DNA of 64,000 nucleotides from Paraburkholderia ferrariae NBRC 106233. GTDB lineage: Bacteria; Pseudomonadota; Gammaproteobacteria; Burkholderiales; Burkholderiaceae. Of the stretch, positions 53,263 to 61,381 are shown piece by piece (within the stretch, counting starts at the first letter, position 1; each line of letters starts with the position of its first letter). Below the pieces are notes generated by a model that was given only the letters and a program-made list of their open reading frames with translations, was not told where the DNA came from and searched no databases. Both the position numbers and the translations under genes were made by a program. The stretch is taken from contig NZ_BAYB01000018.1 of assembly GCF_000685035.1 (NCBI RefSeq), positions 124,001 to 188,000 on the forward strand, read 5' to 3'.

Positions 53263-54222
53263 CTACTGCAGCGTCGTTCCCTGTCCCTGCACCACGGCGC
53301 TGTGCCGCCCGTCGATGCCGACCGGCACTTCGCCGCGCACCGTGGCACGCCGCACCACACGGCGCGCGTCGCCGTAGTCGTTGATCGCGTAGTGCTGCGT
53401 CGCGCGGTTGTCCCAGATCGCCACGTCGCCCGCCTGCCAGCTCCAGCGCACCGTGTTTTCCAGCCGCGTGATGTGTTCGTGGAAGCTTTGCAGCAGGTGT
53501 GCCGAGTCTTGCGTCGAAAGTCCCTTGATACGTTGTACGAAATGACCGAGCACCAGGGTGCGCTCGCCCGTTTCGGGGTGCACGCGCACAACGGGATGCT
53601 CGGTTTCGTAGACGGTGGAGGTGAAGATTTCGCGGTAGCGCTTGAGTTGCGCGCTATCGGCATTCACGTGCGAGGAGGCGTAGTCGTACGCGTTCGTGTG
53701 CAATGCCCGGAGCGTATCGGCGAGCGCGCGCAGCGGCTCCGGCAGGTTCTGGTACGCGGCCGCCGTGTTGGCCCAGACCGTGTCGCCGCCATAGGGCGGC
53801 ACGACAACGGCGCGCAAGATCGAGACCTTCGGATAGGCGTCGACGAAAGTCACGTCCGTATGCCACGAGTTCGCGCGTGCGCCGTGCTGCGAATCGAGTT
53901 CGAGCAGCCTGCCGCCCTCCACCGAAGGCACGGTGGGGTGGGCCACCGTTTCGCCGAAGCGTCGCGCGAACGCTTCCTGCGCGGCATCGTCGAGATGCTG
54001 CTGGCCGCGGAAGAACAGCACCTTGTGGCGCAGCAGCGCGGCGTGGATGGCGTCGAAGGTGGCTTCGTCGATGTCGCCGCTCAGGCGTACGCCGTCGATG
54101 CGCGCGCCGATGCGGCCCGCAACGGGATGCAGATCGAGCGTGGCCGGTTCTGCGCCGGTTTGAAGCGTCGCGTTGGCGAAGGTATGGGCGGCGGCGGGGT
54201 GGTTCGCGTGAACGTCGGACAT
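53263..54222 (-). CDS. TauD/TfdA-family 2-oxoglutarate dioxygenase
   Basis: A 319-residue Fe(II)/2-oxoglutarate dioxygenase. Iron ligands H-x-D in NSWHTDVTFV and the distal histidine in ATQHYAINDY are present, with an arginine in ARRVVRRA for 2-oxoglutarate. Relatives desulfonate taurine or other organosulfonates or cleave aryloxy acids. It stands alone, convergent with the sugar-acid cluster and beside a tRNA, with no sulfonate transporter nearby. Confidence 0.9.
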   Translation of the reverse strand: MSDVHANHPAAAHTFANATLQTGAEPATLDLHPVAGRIGARIDGVRLSGDIDEATFDAIHAALLRHKVLFFRGQQHLDDAAQEAFARRFGETVAHPTVPSVEGGRLLELDSQHGARANSWHTDVTFVDAYPKVSILRAVVVPPYGGDTVWANTAAAYQNLPEPLRALADTLRALHTNAYDYASSHVNADSAQLKRYREIFTSTVYETEHPVVRVHPETGERTLVLGHFVQRIKGLSTQDSAHLLQSFHEHITRLENTVRWSWQAGDVAIWDNRATQHYAINDYGDARRVVRRATVRGEVPVGIDGRHSAVVQGQGTTLQ

Positions 54223-54448
54223 CGCAGGTCTCCTCGACTGGACAGGGAACGGCCATTCCAGCAGGCTTGCGCCGCAAGCAGAACTGACGATTTATGGGAA
54301 GCTTTGCGCGCGTTCGCGCGCTATGAATAGCAGCGCACGTGCATAGGCGCTGCTGCAGAAAAAGCGCTGCCCAAACGAAAATGACGCATTCCCCGCGAAG
54401 GGACTGCGTCATTGCCGATGGTGCTGCAAGGGTACTGCGCGATTTCGT

Positions 54449-54525
54449 TGGTAGGCTCGATTGGACTCGAACCAACGACCCCCACCATGTCAAGGTGGTG
54501 CTCTAACCAGCTGAGCTACGAGCCT
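54449..54525 (-). tRNA. tRNA-Val (GAC)
   Basis: A 77-base tRNA on the minus strand including an encoded CCA (54449-54451). The acceptor stem AGGCTCG pairs with CGAGCCT, the D loop contains AGCTGGTTAGA, the anticodon stem-loop is CCACC-TTGACAT-GGTGG giving anticodon GAC, and the T loop is TTCGAGTC. No integrase or repeated tRNA 3' end is seen next to it. Confidence 0.97.
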
Positions 54526-54633
54526 GTCGAGGCGCGAATTATAGAGACACTCGTACACCCTTGCAAGCATTTTTCGTCCCGGCCCATTTCAGGGATGCCG
54601 GGGATGCTTCAATGAGGCGGCCGGCCCACTTGC

Positions 54634-56301
54634 TTACTTCAGCAAGGTCATCTGCACGACCTTCACCACCACGAGCGCAACCGCAATCAGCAGATAGCCG
54701 CGCAGCACGCCCATCCATACGCGCTTGCTGAGCGTGAGGTTCGGCGGCGGCAGTTCGTCGAGCGGGGGCATGCGCCACGTGTCGCGTGCGCCTGCCTGCC
54801 AGGTTTGCGCCGCCTGCTCTTCGCCGCCGCGCTGGCGGCGCGACTTGCGGGCGGCCGCCGTCACGGCGTAGCCGAGCACGGCGAACACCGTGCCGCCCGC
54901 GAGGATCTCGATGATCGTTTCGCCCGTCATGTCCGGGTACATCACGGAAGCCGTGAGGACGATCGAGAGCATCACGAGCACCCAGATCACGGCGCCGGTG
55001 AAGAGGTTGAGCTTCTTCGAGTTGACCCACGGGCCGAGCACGGCACGGTCGTTGCACAGGAGCAGCAGGAACACGGTGGCGCTCGGCAGGAGCACGCCGG
55101 CGAGCGTTTGCACGGCTTCCGTGAGCAGGCCGAGCGGGCTGCCCGGAATCAGCACGATGGCGGCCGCGAGCGCGACGATGCCGAAGTACACCGCATAGAA
55201 ACCCTTGGCGTCGCTTACGCCGCGATGCAGCGAGTGGCGGATCTTGAACACGTCGCCGACGGCATAGGCCGTGGAGAGCGAGACCGCCGCCGCGCCGATG
55301 ATGGCCGCGTCGAAGAGGGCGACGGCGAACAGCACGGCCGACGTGTGGCCGGCATACTTCTCGAGGCCGGCGATCACGCCGCCCGCATCCGTGAAGTTGC
55401 CGAACTCGGGCTTGCCGGCGAAAAGCTGCGCGCAGAACGCGATCATGGCCACGGCGCCGATCAGCACGAAGGCAATGCCGATCCACAGGTCGGCCTTTTC
55501 GTACTTCATGAAGCGCGGCGTGATGCGCTTGTCGACCACGTAGCTTTGCTGGAAGAACAACTGCCACGGCGCCACGGTCGTGCCGACGATGCCGATCACG
55601 AGCAGCATCACGTCGGAGAGCTTCGAGTTCGCGGGCCAGTTGGGGATGAAGAAGTCACGCGTCATCTGGCTGACGGGCGGGTGGATCGCCACCAGCACGG
55701 GCACGAGCAGGAGGCTCAGGAGGCACAGCACCACGGCGAAACGCTCGAAGCGCCGGAAGTTGCCGGTGCTGACCGCTGCCATGGTGAGCGCCGCGGCAAT
55801 GCACACCCCCGCGATTTTGGACACGCCGAAAAAGTCGAGCACGAACGTGATGCCGATAAACTCGGTCACGATGGTGAGCGCATTGAGCAAGAAGAGATCG
55901 ATGACGCTGAAGGCGCCCCAGAACTTGCCGAAGCGCTCGAAGATGAGGCGTGCGTGGCCGACGCCCGTTACGGCGCCCAGACGCAGCACCATTTCCTGGT
56001 TGACGAACAGCACGGGCACGAGCAGCAGCATGGTCCACAGCAGCGTCGTGCCGTAGTTTTGCCCGGCCTGCGTGTAGGTGCCGAACGCGCCGGCGTCGTT
56101 GTCGCCGACCATGACGATGAGGCCGGGGCCGAGGATCGCGAGCAGCGTGCGAAAGCGGGCCCACCAGCCGGTACGCGGTGCGGTGTCGTGATGGGCGATC
56201 GTGCCGAGCGCGCCCTTGATGTCGCCGAGATGCGCTTCGTCTAGTACGGCGCTGCGCTCTAGCGCGACGGGACCTCGCGAGTAGTTAGTTGGCGTGGACA
56301 T
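54634..56301 (-). CDS. Nramp-family divalent cation transporter with altered metal site
   Basis: A 555-residue membrane transporter of the SLC11/Nramp family with about 11-12 helices. The metal-site motifs differ from MntH: helix 1 reads GDNDAGAFGT where MntH has DPGN, and helix 6 reads TTVAPWQLF where MntH has MPHN, so the sulfur ligand is replaced by alanine and the histidine by tryptophan. Similar changes mark Nramp-related Mg2+ transporters. The long C-terminal cytoplasmic insert (about 490-525) is basic. ATG 56301 (MSTPTNYS) is preferred to one 21 codons upstream. The gene is preceded by a long leader with two small ORFs. Confidence 0.85.
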   Translation of the reverse strand: MSTPTNYSRGPVALERSAVLDEAHLGDIKGALGTIAHHDTAPRTGWWARFRTLLAILGPGLIVMVGDNDAGAFGTYTQAGQNYGTTLLWTMLLLVPVLFVNQEMVLRLGAVTGVGHARLIFERFGKFWGAFSVIDLFLLNALTIVTEFIGITFVLDFFGVSKIAGVCIAAALTMAAVSTGNFRRFERFAVVLCLLSLLLVPVLVAIHPPVSQMTRDFFIPNWPANSKLSDVMLLVIGIVGTTVAPWQLFFQQSYVVDKRITPRFMKYEKADLWIGIAFVLIGAVAMIAFCAQLFAGKPEFGNFTDAGGVIAGLEKYAGHTSAVLFAVALFDAAIIGAAAVSLSTAYAVGDVFKIRHSLHRGVSDAKGFYAVYFGIVALAAAIVLIPGSPLGLLTEAVQTLAGVLLPSATVFLLLLCNDRAVLGPWVNSKKLNLFTGAVIWVLVMLSIVLTASVMYPDMTGETIIEILAGGTVFAVLGYAVTAAARKSRRQRGGEEQAAQTWQAGARDTWRMPPLDELPPPNLTLSKRVWMGVLRGYLLIAVALVVVKVVQMTLLK

Positions 56302-56428
56302 GTTATGAATTCCCTGTTTTCGGATGGGATTGAGGAGTGCAAAGTACACGCGCCAGGCCGCCATACGTAAGCATGTGTGCCGTGTTGCGACGGCCGCGCT
56401 TGCGTATGGCGCGAAGCGCGTGGAGGTT

Positions 56429-56572
56429 TCAGAAGGCGAGTGCTTTCAGCCGCTGCCAGAGTGCGCGAAGGCGAGTCGTGGCCGGGCGCGGCTCGAGCGA
56501 AAGGAGGGCGGTGTAGTGGCTGCGCGATACGTCGACTTGCGGCAGGTTTGAAAGAAGGAGTCCGAATTGCAT
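56429..56572 (-). CDS. Putative small ORF, 47 residues, upstream of the Nramp-type gene
   Basis: Minus-strand ATG 56572 with GGAG eight bases upstream opens a 47-residue frame beginning MQFGLLLSNLPQVDVS and ending LRALWQRLKALAF. It is rich in leucine and arginine, with an amphipathic C-terminal helix. I do not recognise it. It stops 128 bp before the transporter start. It may be a leader peptide, a small regulatory protein or chance. Confidence 0.4.
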   Translation of the reverse strand: MQFGLLLSNLPQVDVSRSHYTALLSLEPRPATTRLRALWQRLKALAF

Positions 56573-56642
56573 GTGAGTGCTCCGTGCGCCAGGGGCGACG
56601 CGTAAAAACGCGGAAAGCCGGCGAAGACGGATCACCCGCGCA

Positions 56643-56726
56643 TCAGGAGCGCGGCAGCCGCCCGCCTGCTTTCCTCAGGTGAATGTGAGGTAAGCGGCAT
56701 AAGGGATGACTGTCACTGTCGGGCAT
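56643..56726 (-). CDS. Putative MgtL-like leader peptide, 27 residues
   Basis: Minus-strand ATG 56726 with an excellent AAAGGAG site six bases upstream opens a 27-residue frame starting MPDSDSHPLCRLPHIHLRK. The start is acidic with spaced prolines and the rest is basic, the composition of the MgtL leader peptide, where such residues destabilise the ribosome at low Mg2+. It also carries one cysteine and three histidines. The role is an inference from composition and place. Confidence 0.45.
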   Translation of the reverse strand: MPDSDSHPLCRLPHIHLRKAGGRLPRS

Positions 56727-57084
56727 GGCGGCTCCTTTTCCGGCAAAGCGCGTCGGCAACGCGCGTGTGGATTCACGCGCCCGCTTCCCGAAGGACAAGG
56801 CAGGCGCGAGCGAACGCGGCCGCGAGGGTTGCTCGCGGTGCGGTGCCATCGGAAAAGCGCGGTGTACGTGCAAGCACGCGAAACGCATGCGCGAACGGAC
56901 ACAGCGCCGATGGCGCTAGTTCAAAAGGTGCACGGGGATGAAACTGCGGCGCGCACCGTCTGCCTGATGGCGGACGGCGGCGTAAAGAAGGGCGCGGGCG
57001 TCTGGCCGGTCAGGCAGTGAAACAGTTCGAAGATCGACTACTGCAAGAGTCCACGGCGTGGGCCCCGGTTGTGAAGATGGGCGG

Positions 57085-57113
57085 ATTCTAGTGACGGAGT
57101 TGGCACAAGTCAA
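57085..57113 (-). promoter_or_regulatory. Sigma-70 promoter reading toward the Nramp-type gene
   Basis: On the minus strand TTGACT (57113-57108) and TAGAAT (57090-57085) are separated by exactly 17 bp. Both boxes are five of six matches to consensus. Transcription would start near 57078, giving a leader of about 780 nt before the transporter. Confidence 0.65.
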
Positions 57114-57306
57114 CACGTTTCCCTAAGCAGAGCCAAGGTATTTTTTTGCAATTGCTTTACACCCCGTGGCAGCGGGATGGAGTCTTTCATGAGGCCGACA
57201 ATGAAACCCGCGGGTAAGCGTAGCGGGTGCGCGAAATACGAACCGGAGGCATTCGCTGCGGCCTCGGCGGCTACGGCTTGGTGCCGGCCTTTCAGGCTGC
57301 TATCGG

Positions 57307-57354
57307 GCCGATTGACGGGCCGACTGCGGAGCCGACTGCGGAGCCAACTACCGG
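57307..57354. repeat. 12 bp tandem repeat, four units (GCCGACTGCGGA)
   Basis: Units start at 57307, 57319, 57331 and 57343. The two middle copies are identical and the outer ones keep the GCC and central ACT/ATT. It lies between the two divergent promoters of this intergenic region. Confidence 0.7.
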
Positions 57355-57401
57355 ACCTCGCCAGATACTTCGCACTGCGATTTCATTGATGCGTTTTTTA
57401 C

Positions 57402-57431
57402 TTGCAGTTTTGTGGAAGTGGCGAATACAAT
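57402..57431 (+). promoter_or_regulatory. Promoter of the structured leader
   Basis: TACAAT (57426-57431) is a near-perfect -10 box. TTGCAG (57402-57407) lies 18 bp upstream as a weak -35 box. Transcription would begin near 57438, about 300 nt before the small membrane protein gene. Confidence 0.55.
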
Positions 57432-57437
57432 GCGCCC

Positions 57438-57738
57438 GTCTCAAAGAAAGGAGTCCCTCGTGGACACATGCTCTAGTAGTGGAAGTCCGATGCCGGCCTG
57501 CGCCGGCGCCGTGAACGCGAGATAGCCGCAAAAGGCCGCCTGAGTCACGCTCAAGGGCCGCTCCTTTCGCCGCTAACTCGCTATAAGCCGGGTTAGCGCG
57601 CTCCTCCCGCGACAGGCATGAAGCCTGTCCGCCCGTAGCACGCTCCCTCTGTTTCGACTGTTTTTCGCAACGCGCTTGCGAGGGGCCGTCGTGCATTCAT
57701 TCGTCGCCCGATGCGTTCGGGCTGGACGGGGGTGAGTC
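57438..57738 (+). ncRNA. Candidate structured cis-regulatory leader
   Basis: The predicted 300 nt leader has several perfect helices: GAAAGGAG (57446-57453) with CTCCTTTC (57561-57568); GCCGGC (57492-57497) with GCCGGC (57502-57507); CGCTAAC (57571-57577) with GTTAGCG (57592-57598); GACAGGC (57611-57617) with GCCTGTC (57623-57629). The first helix would hide the ribosome-binding site of a 21-residue upstream ORF. I cannot match it to a known riboswitch class. Confidence 0.5.
57460..57525 (+). CDS. Upstream ORF of 21 residues in the leader
   Basis: GTG 57460 with AAAGGAG six bases upstream opens a 21-codon frame (MDTCSSSGSPMPACAGAVNAR when the GTG is read as Met) ending at TAG 57523. It is rich in serine, with two cysteines and two prolines. 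Its ribosome-binding site is exactly complementary to 57561-57568, which lies after its stop codon, as expected for a translation-coupled switch. Confidence 0.45.
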   Translation: MDTCSSSGSPMPACAGAVNAR

Positions 57739-58098
57739 ATGTTCTTCAAATCTTTTACCGTTGCCTGCCGCGGTGCCCCGCATGCACGTGCAATGGGCTA
57801 TGTCGCACGCCTGCATGCACTGATCGCGGCACCCGCTGCCGGCGTCGCCGCGCGGGGCCGGAGCGGCCCGCTTGCACGCCGGGTTCGTACTTTCGCGCTT
57901 CGTCACGCCACGCGCGCTGCCGCGCTGGCCGTACGCGCCGCCTTGCGCACAGCGTGGACGGGCCGTCCGCTCACGCCTTGCGGCTACGCCATTCTCGGGC
58001 TCACGGTGGCCGGCGTCGTACTGGCGCTGCTGATCGCCGTGAGCCCCGCGGGCGACGATCTGGATAGTGCGTTGCCGCTCTCCTGGTGGTTCGCGTAG
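57739..58098 (+). CDS. Small single-helix membrane protein of unknown function
   Basis: A 119-residue protein with GGGGGTGAG before ATG 57739. Residues 1-80 are alanine/arginine-rich and basic; one membrane helix (about 83-104, GYAILGLTVAGVVLALLIAV) is followed by a short acidic tail ending LSWWFA. I do not recognise it. It follows the structured leader, so it may be the gene controlled by it. The OprB porin starts 106 bp downstream. A chance frame cannot be excluded. Confidence 0.55.
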   Translation: MFFKSFTVACRGAPHARAMGYVARLHALIAAPAAGVAARGRSGPLARRVRTFALRHATRAAALAVRAALRTAWTGRPLTPCGYAILGLTVAGVVLALLIAVSPAGDDLDSALPLSWWFA

Positions 58099-58203
58099 AT
58101 CGCGATCGCCTTTACCTCGACGTCACGGTTTTGCAACTCGCTGCGTGCCATATGTAGAGGCACGCAGATTCATTCCCACGATAACTTCATTACTCGAACC
58201 GTC

Positions 58204-59706
58204 ATGAAGAAGAATCTGAAAATTCGCGTGCTCGCGACCGGCACGCCGCTCTCGCTCGCCGTTTTGCTCGCCTTCGTCACCGCACCTGCGGCTTTCGCGC
58301 AATCGTCCGGCGAAACGCCCGCGACTCCGGCTGCAGCCGATTCATCGGCACAGCAGCCACCCGCTGCGGGTGGCGCCGATGGTTCGCAGCAGAATCCGGC
58401 AGCCGCTGCGCCCACCGGCTTTTGGGACCGCTCGAACCTGTTCGGCGACATGGGCGGTCTGCGCTCGTGGATGGGCAACTACGGCGTGACCTTCGGCCTG
58501 CAGGAAACGAGCGAGTACATGAACAACCTGTCGGGCGGCACGCATCGCGGCGGCGCTTACGACGGGGTGACGCAGTTCGGTCTCGGCATCGATACGCAAA
58601 AGGCGTTCGGGCTGCCCGGCGGCATCTTCAACGTGTCGGCGTTGCAGATTCACGGCACCAATCTGAGCGAACGGAATCTGCAGACCTTGCAGCTCGCGAC
58701 CGGTGTCGAGGCCGACGCGGGCACGCGCCTGTGGGAGTTGTGGTACCAGCAGTCGCTGCTGGGCGGCAAGGTGGACGTGAAGGTCGGTCAGCAGAGTCTC
58801 GACCAGGAGTTCATGGTCAGCCAGTATGCGGGCACGTTCATGAATGCCACCTTCGGCTGGTCCGCGCTGCCCTCGGTGGATCTGCCGGGCGGCGGCCCCG
58901 CCTACCCGCTTTCGTCGCTCGGCGTGCGCATGCGCGCCACGCCCACCGACGCGATCACGGTGCTGGGCGGCGTGTTCGACGGCAACCCGGCGCCGGGCAC
59001 GGGCGATCCGCAAAAGCTCAATGCGAGCGGCACGACCTTCAACCTGCACAACGGTGCGCTGGTGATCGGCGAAGTGCAGTACGCGATCAATCAGCCGTCT
59101 TCGAATCCGAACGATCCGAAACCTTCAGGACTCCCGGGTACTTATAAGCTGGGCTTCTGGTACAACAGCAACCGCTTTGCCGATATGGGCTACGACAACA
59201 CCGGGCTCTCGCTCGCCAGTCCGGCCAGCACGGGGGTGCCGGCTACGCATGGCGGCGACTACAGCATCTACGCCGTGGCGGACCAGATGGTGTGGCGCCC
59301 GAGCGCGGACAGCCCGCAGTCGGTGGGCGTGTTCGCACGCGTCATGGGCGCACCGGGCGACCGCAATCTCGTCGATCTGGGCGTGAATGCCGGCGTGACG
59401 CTCAAGGCGCCGTTCAAGGGGCGCGACAACGACGTGGTCGGGCTGGCGGTGGGGTATGCGCATATCGGCTCGCATGCGCAGGATCTCGCGAGCGCCCAGG
59501 CGAACTACACGCCGGGCTATCTGTCGCGCAGCGCGGAAACGATACTCGAAGCGACCTACCAGTATCAGGTCGCGCCGTGGTGGCAGATTCAGGCGGACTT
59601 CCAGTACGCGTTCCGTCCGGCGGGCGGCATTCCGAATCCGGAGAATCCGTCGCAGCGTGTTGGCGACGAGGCTATCGTGGGGCTGAGGACAACGGTGGCG
59701 TTTTGA
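58204..59706 (+). CDS. oprB: OprB-family carbohydrate porin
   Basis: A 500-residue outer membrane porin. A signal peptide ends AAFA (about 32), a proline/alanine-rich linker runs to about 70, and a 16-strand barrel begins with FWDRSNLFGDMGGLRSWMGN and closes with the C-terminal phenylalanine TTVAF. LWELWYQQSLLGGKVDVKVGQQ is typical of OprB, which passes glucose and other sugars. The convergent GntP permease on the other strand may serve the same sort of substrate. Confidence 0.9.
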   Translation: MKKNLKIRVLATGTPLSLAVLLAFVTAPAAFAQSSGETPATPAAADSSAQQPPAAGGADGSQQNPAAAAPTGFWDRSNLFGDMGGLRSWMGNYGVTFGLQETSEYMNNLSGGTHRGGAYDGVTQFGLGIDTQKAFGLPGGIFNVSALQIHGTNLSERNLQTLQLATGVEADAGTRLWELWYQQSLLGGKVDVKVGQQSLDQEFMVSQYAGTFMNATFGWSALPSVDLPGGGPAYPLSSLGVRMRATPTDAITVLGGVFDGNPAPGTGDPQKLNASGTTFNLHNGALVIGEVQYAINQPSSNPNDPKPSGLPGTYKLGFWYNSNRFADMGYDNTGLSLASPASTGVPATHGGDYSIYAVADQMVWRPSADSPQSVGVFARVMGAPGDRNLVDLGVNAGVTLKAPFKGRDNDVVGLAVGYAHIGSHAQDLASAQANYTPGYLSRSAETILEATYQYQVAPWWQIQADFQYAFRPAGGIPNPENPSQRVGDEAIVGLRTTVAF

Positions 59707-59826
59707 ATTCGAAGGCGGTGGCGAGCCGCGGGCGCAGGAAGTGGCGCGGGCGGCTCGCTGCGTTGGCGGCTTGCGTTTGACTTCGTGGCGGTGCGGGATC
59801 GACCGCCACGAATACCGCCCACCCCT

Positions 59827-61227
59827 TTAAACAATCCCGGTCGTGTAATAAACCGCGATCACGAAGAACACCGCGAGCGTCTTGATGATCGTGACCGCGA
59901 AGATGTCACGATACGACTCGCGGTGCGTGAGGCCGGTCACTGCAAGCAGCGTAATCACGGCGCCGTTGTGCGGCAGCGTGTCCATGCCGCCGCTCGCCAT
60001 CGCCACCACGCGGTGCAGCACTTCAAGCGGAATATGCGCGGCTTGCGCGCTCTTGATGAAGATGTCCGACATGGCCGCGAGCGCGATGCTCATGCCGCCC
60101 GAAGCCGATCCCGTGATACCCGCAAGCGAGCTGACCGAAACGGCGGCATTGACGAGCGGGTTCGGGATGCTCTTGAGCGCATCGCCCACCACGATGAAGC
60201 CGGGCAGCGCGGCGATCACGCCGCCGAAACCGTACTCGGAGGCGGTGTTCATCGAAGCGAGCAGCGCGCCCGCCACGGCCGCCTTCGTGCCGGTTGCGAA
60301 GCGTTCCTTCACGCGGCCGAAAGCCGTCAGGATCACGAGCACGATACCGAGCAGCAGCGCGCCTTCCACGGACCAGATCGCCACGACCTGCTTGACGGTG
60401 GTGGTAACGGGCGCGTGGATGCCGGGCAGCACGTCGGGCGCGACGGTGAAGCTGTCGCCGTACCACTGCGGGATGAATTTCGTGAGGAAGAAGTTCGCCA
60501 CGCCCACCAGCACGAGCGGTGCGATCGCGAGCAGCGGATGCGGCAGGTTCGCCGTTTCCACGCGCTCCGGCTCGTTCACGAGCGAGGTGCCGTAGCCTTC
60601 GCCCTTTGCCATGGCGCTGCGGCGGCGCCATTCGAGGTACGAAAGGCCCACCACGATGATGAAGAGCGAGCCGATCGTGCCGAGTGCGGGCGCGGCCCAC
60701 GCCGTGGTCTTGAAGAAGGTGGTGGGGATGATGTTCTGGATCTGCGGGGTGCCGGGCAGCGAGTCCATCGTGAACGAGAACGCGCCGAGCGCGATTGCAC
60801 CGGGCATCAAGCGCTTCGGAATGTTGCTCTGGCGATAGAGCTCGGCGGCGAACGGATAGACCGCGAACACCACGACGAAGAGCGACACGCCGCCGTAGGT
60901 GAGGAGGGCGCACACGGCGACGATCACCGCGTTGGCGCGCGAGCGGCCAATGTAGCGGATGGCGGCGGCCACGATCGCTTCGGAGAAGCCGGAGAGTTCG
61001 ATCACCTTGCCGAACACGGCGCCTAGCAGAAAGACCGGGAAATAGAGCTTCACGAAGCCCACCATCTTCTCCATGAAGATGCCGGAGAACACCGGCGCGA
61101 CGGCGGCCGGGTCGGTGAGCAGCACCGCGGCGAGCGCGGCGATGGGGGCGAACAGGATCACGCTGTAGCCGCGGTACGCGGCCAGCATGAGAAACGCCAG
61201 GGCGGCAAGGACGATAACGAACGACAA
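59827..61227 (-). CDS. GntP-family sugar-acid/carboxylate permease
   Basis: A 466-residue inner membrane permease of the GntP/CitMHS-like family with about 12-14 helices. LLTYGGVSLFVVVFAVYPFA, SMNTASEYGFGGVIAALPGF and SGGMDTLPHNGAVITLL are conserved blocks. The only suitable start is a TTG at 61227, six bases after GGAG; TTG starts usually lower expression. It should import gluconate, glycerate or a related acid by proton symport. No catabolic gene is adjacent. Confidence 0.9.
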   Translation of the reverse strand: MSFVIVLAALAFLMLAAYRGYSVILFAPIAALAAVLLTDPAAVAPVFSGIFMEKMVGFVKLYFPVFLLGAVFGKVIELSGFSEAIVAAAIRYIGRSRANAVIVAVCALLTYGGVSLFVVVFAVYPFAAELYRQSNIPKRLMPGAIALGAFSFTMDSLPGTPQIQNIIPTTFFKTTAWAAPALGTIGSLFIIVVGLSYLEWRRRSAMAKGEGYGTSLVNEPERVETANLPHPLLAIAPLVLVGVANFFLTKFIPQWYGDSFTVAPDVLPGIHAPVTTTVKQVVAIWSVEGALLLGIVLVILTAFGRVKERFATGTKAAVAGALLASMNTASEYGFGGVIAALPGFIVVGDALKSIPNPLVNAAVSVSSLAGITGSASGGMSIALAAMSDIFIKSAQAAHIPLEVLHRVVAMASGGMDTLPHNGAVITLLAVTGLTHRESYRDIFAVTIIKTLAVFFVIAVYYTTGIV

Positions 61228-61381
61228 TTGAGTCTCCGGCGAATGTAGTTGTGGTGCCGCGCAACCATGGTGCGCTGCGGCGATTCTACAGAAACATCGG
61301 CGGTTTGCTCTTCGCGCGGTCCAGACCTATCCTGGTGCATGGGATTGATGCACGAGACTGCGGCGGGCAACGGAGGCGCGG

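Larger units (their letters stand above)
56302..57084 (-). other. Long leader region of the Nramp-type gene
   Basis: From the predicted start point near 57078 to the transporter start the minus strand has about 780 nt with no large gene. It contains two short ORFs with ribosome-binding sites (56643-56726 and 56429-56572). Other open frames on both strands have no start signals or coding character. If it is a single transcript, the arrangement suggests leader-peptide or riboregulatory control. Confidence 0.45.

Noticed and set aside
54449..54525. tRNA-Val as attachment site of a genomic island
   Set aside because: No integrase, no duplicated tRNA end and no change in composition is seen on either side.
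56916..57116. Minus-strand frame starting at 57116
   Set aside because: Its start lies in the -35 box of the predicted promoter, upstream of the transcription start.
57292..57696. Minus-strand 134-codon frame over the structured leader
   Set aside because: No ribosome-binding site, no recognised family, and it overlaps the plus-strand promoter, uORF and hairpins.
57438..57738. Leader as a known riboswitch (yybP-ykoY, M-box, TPP, cobalamin)
   Set aside because: The conserved cores I know for these classes are not present; only helices can be supported, so no class is named.
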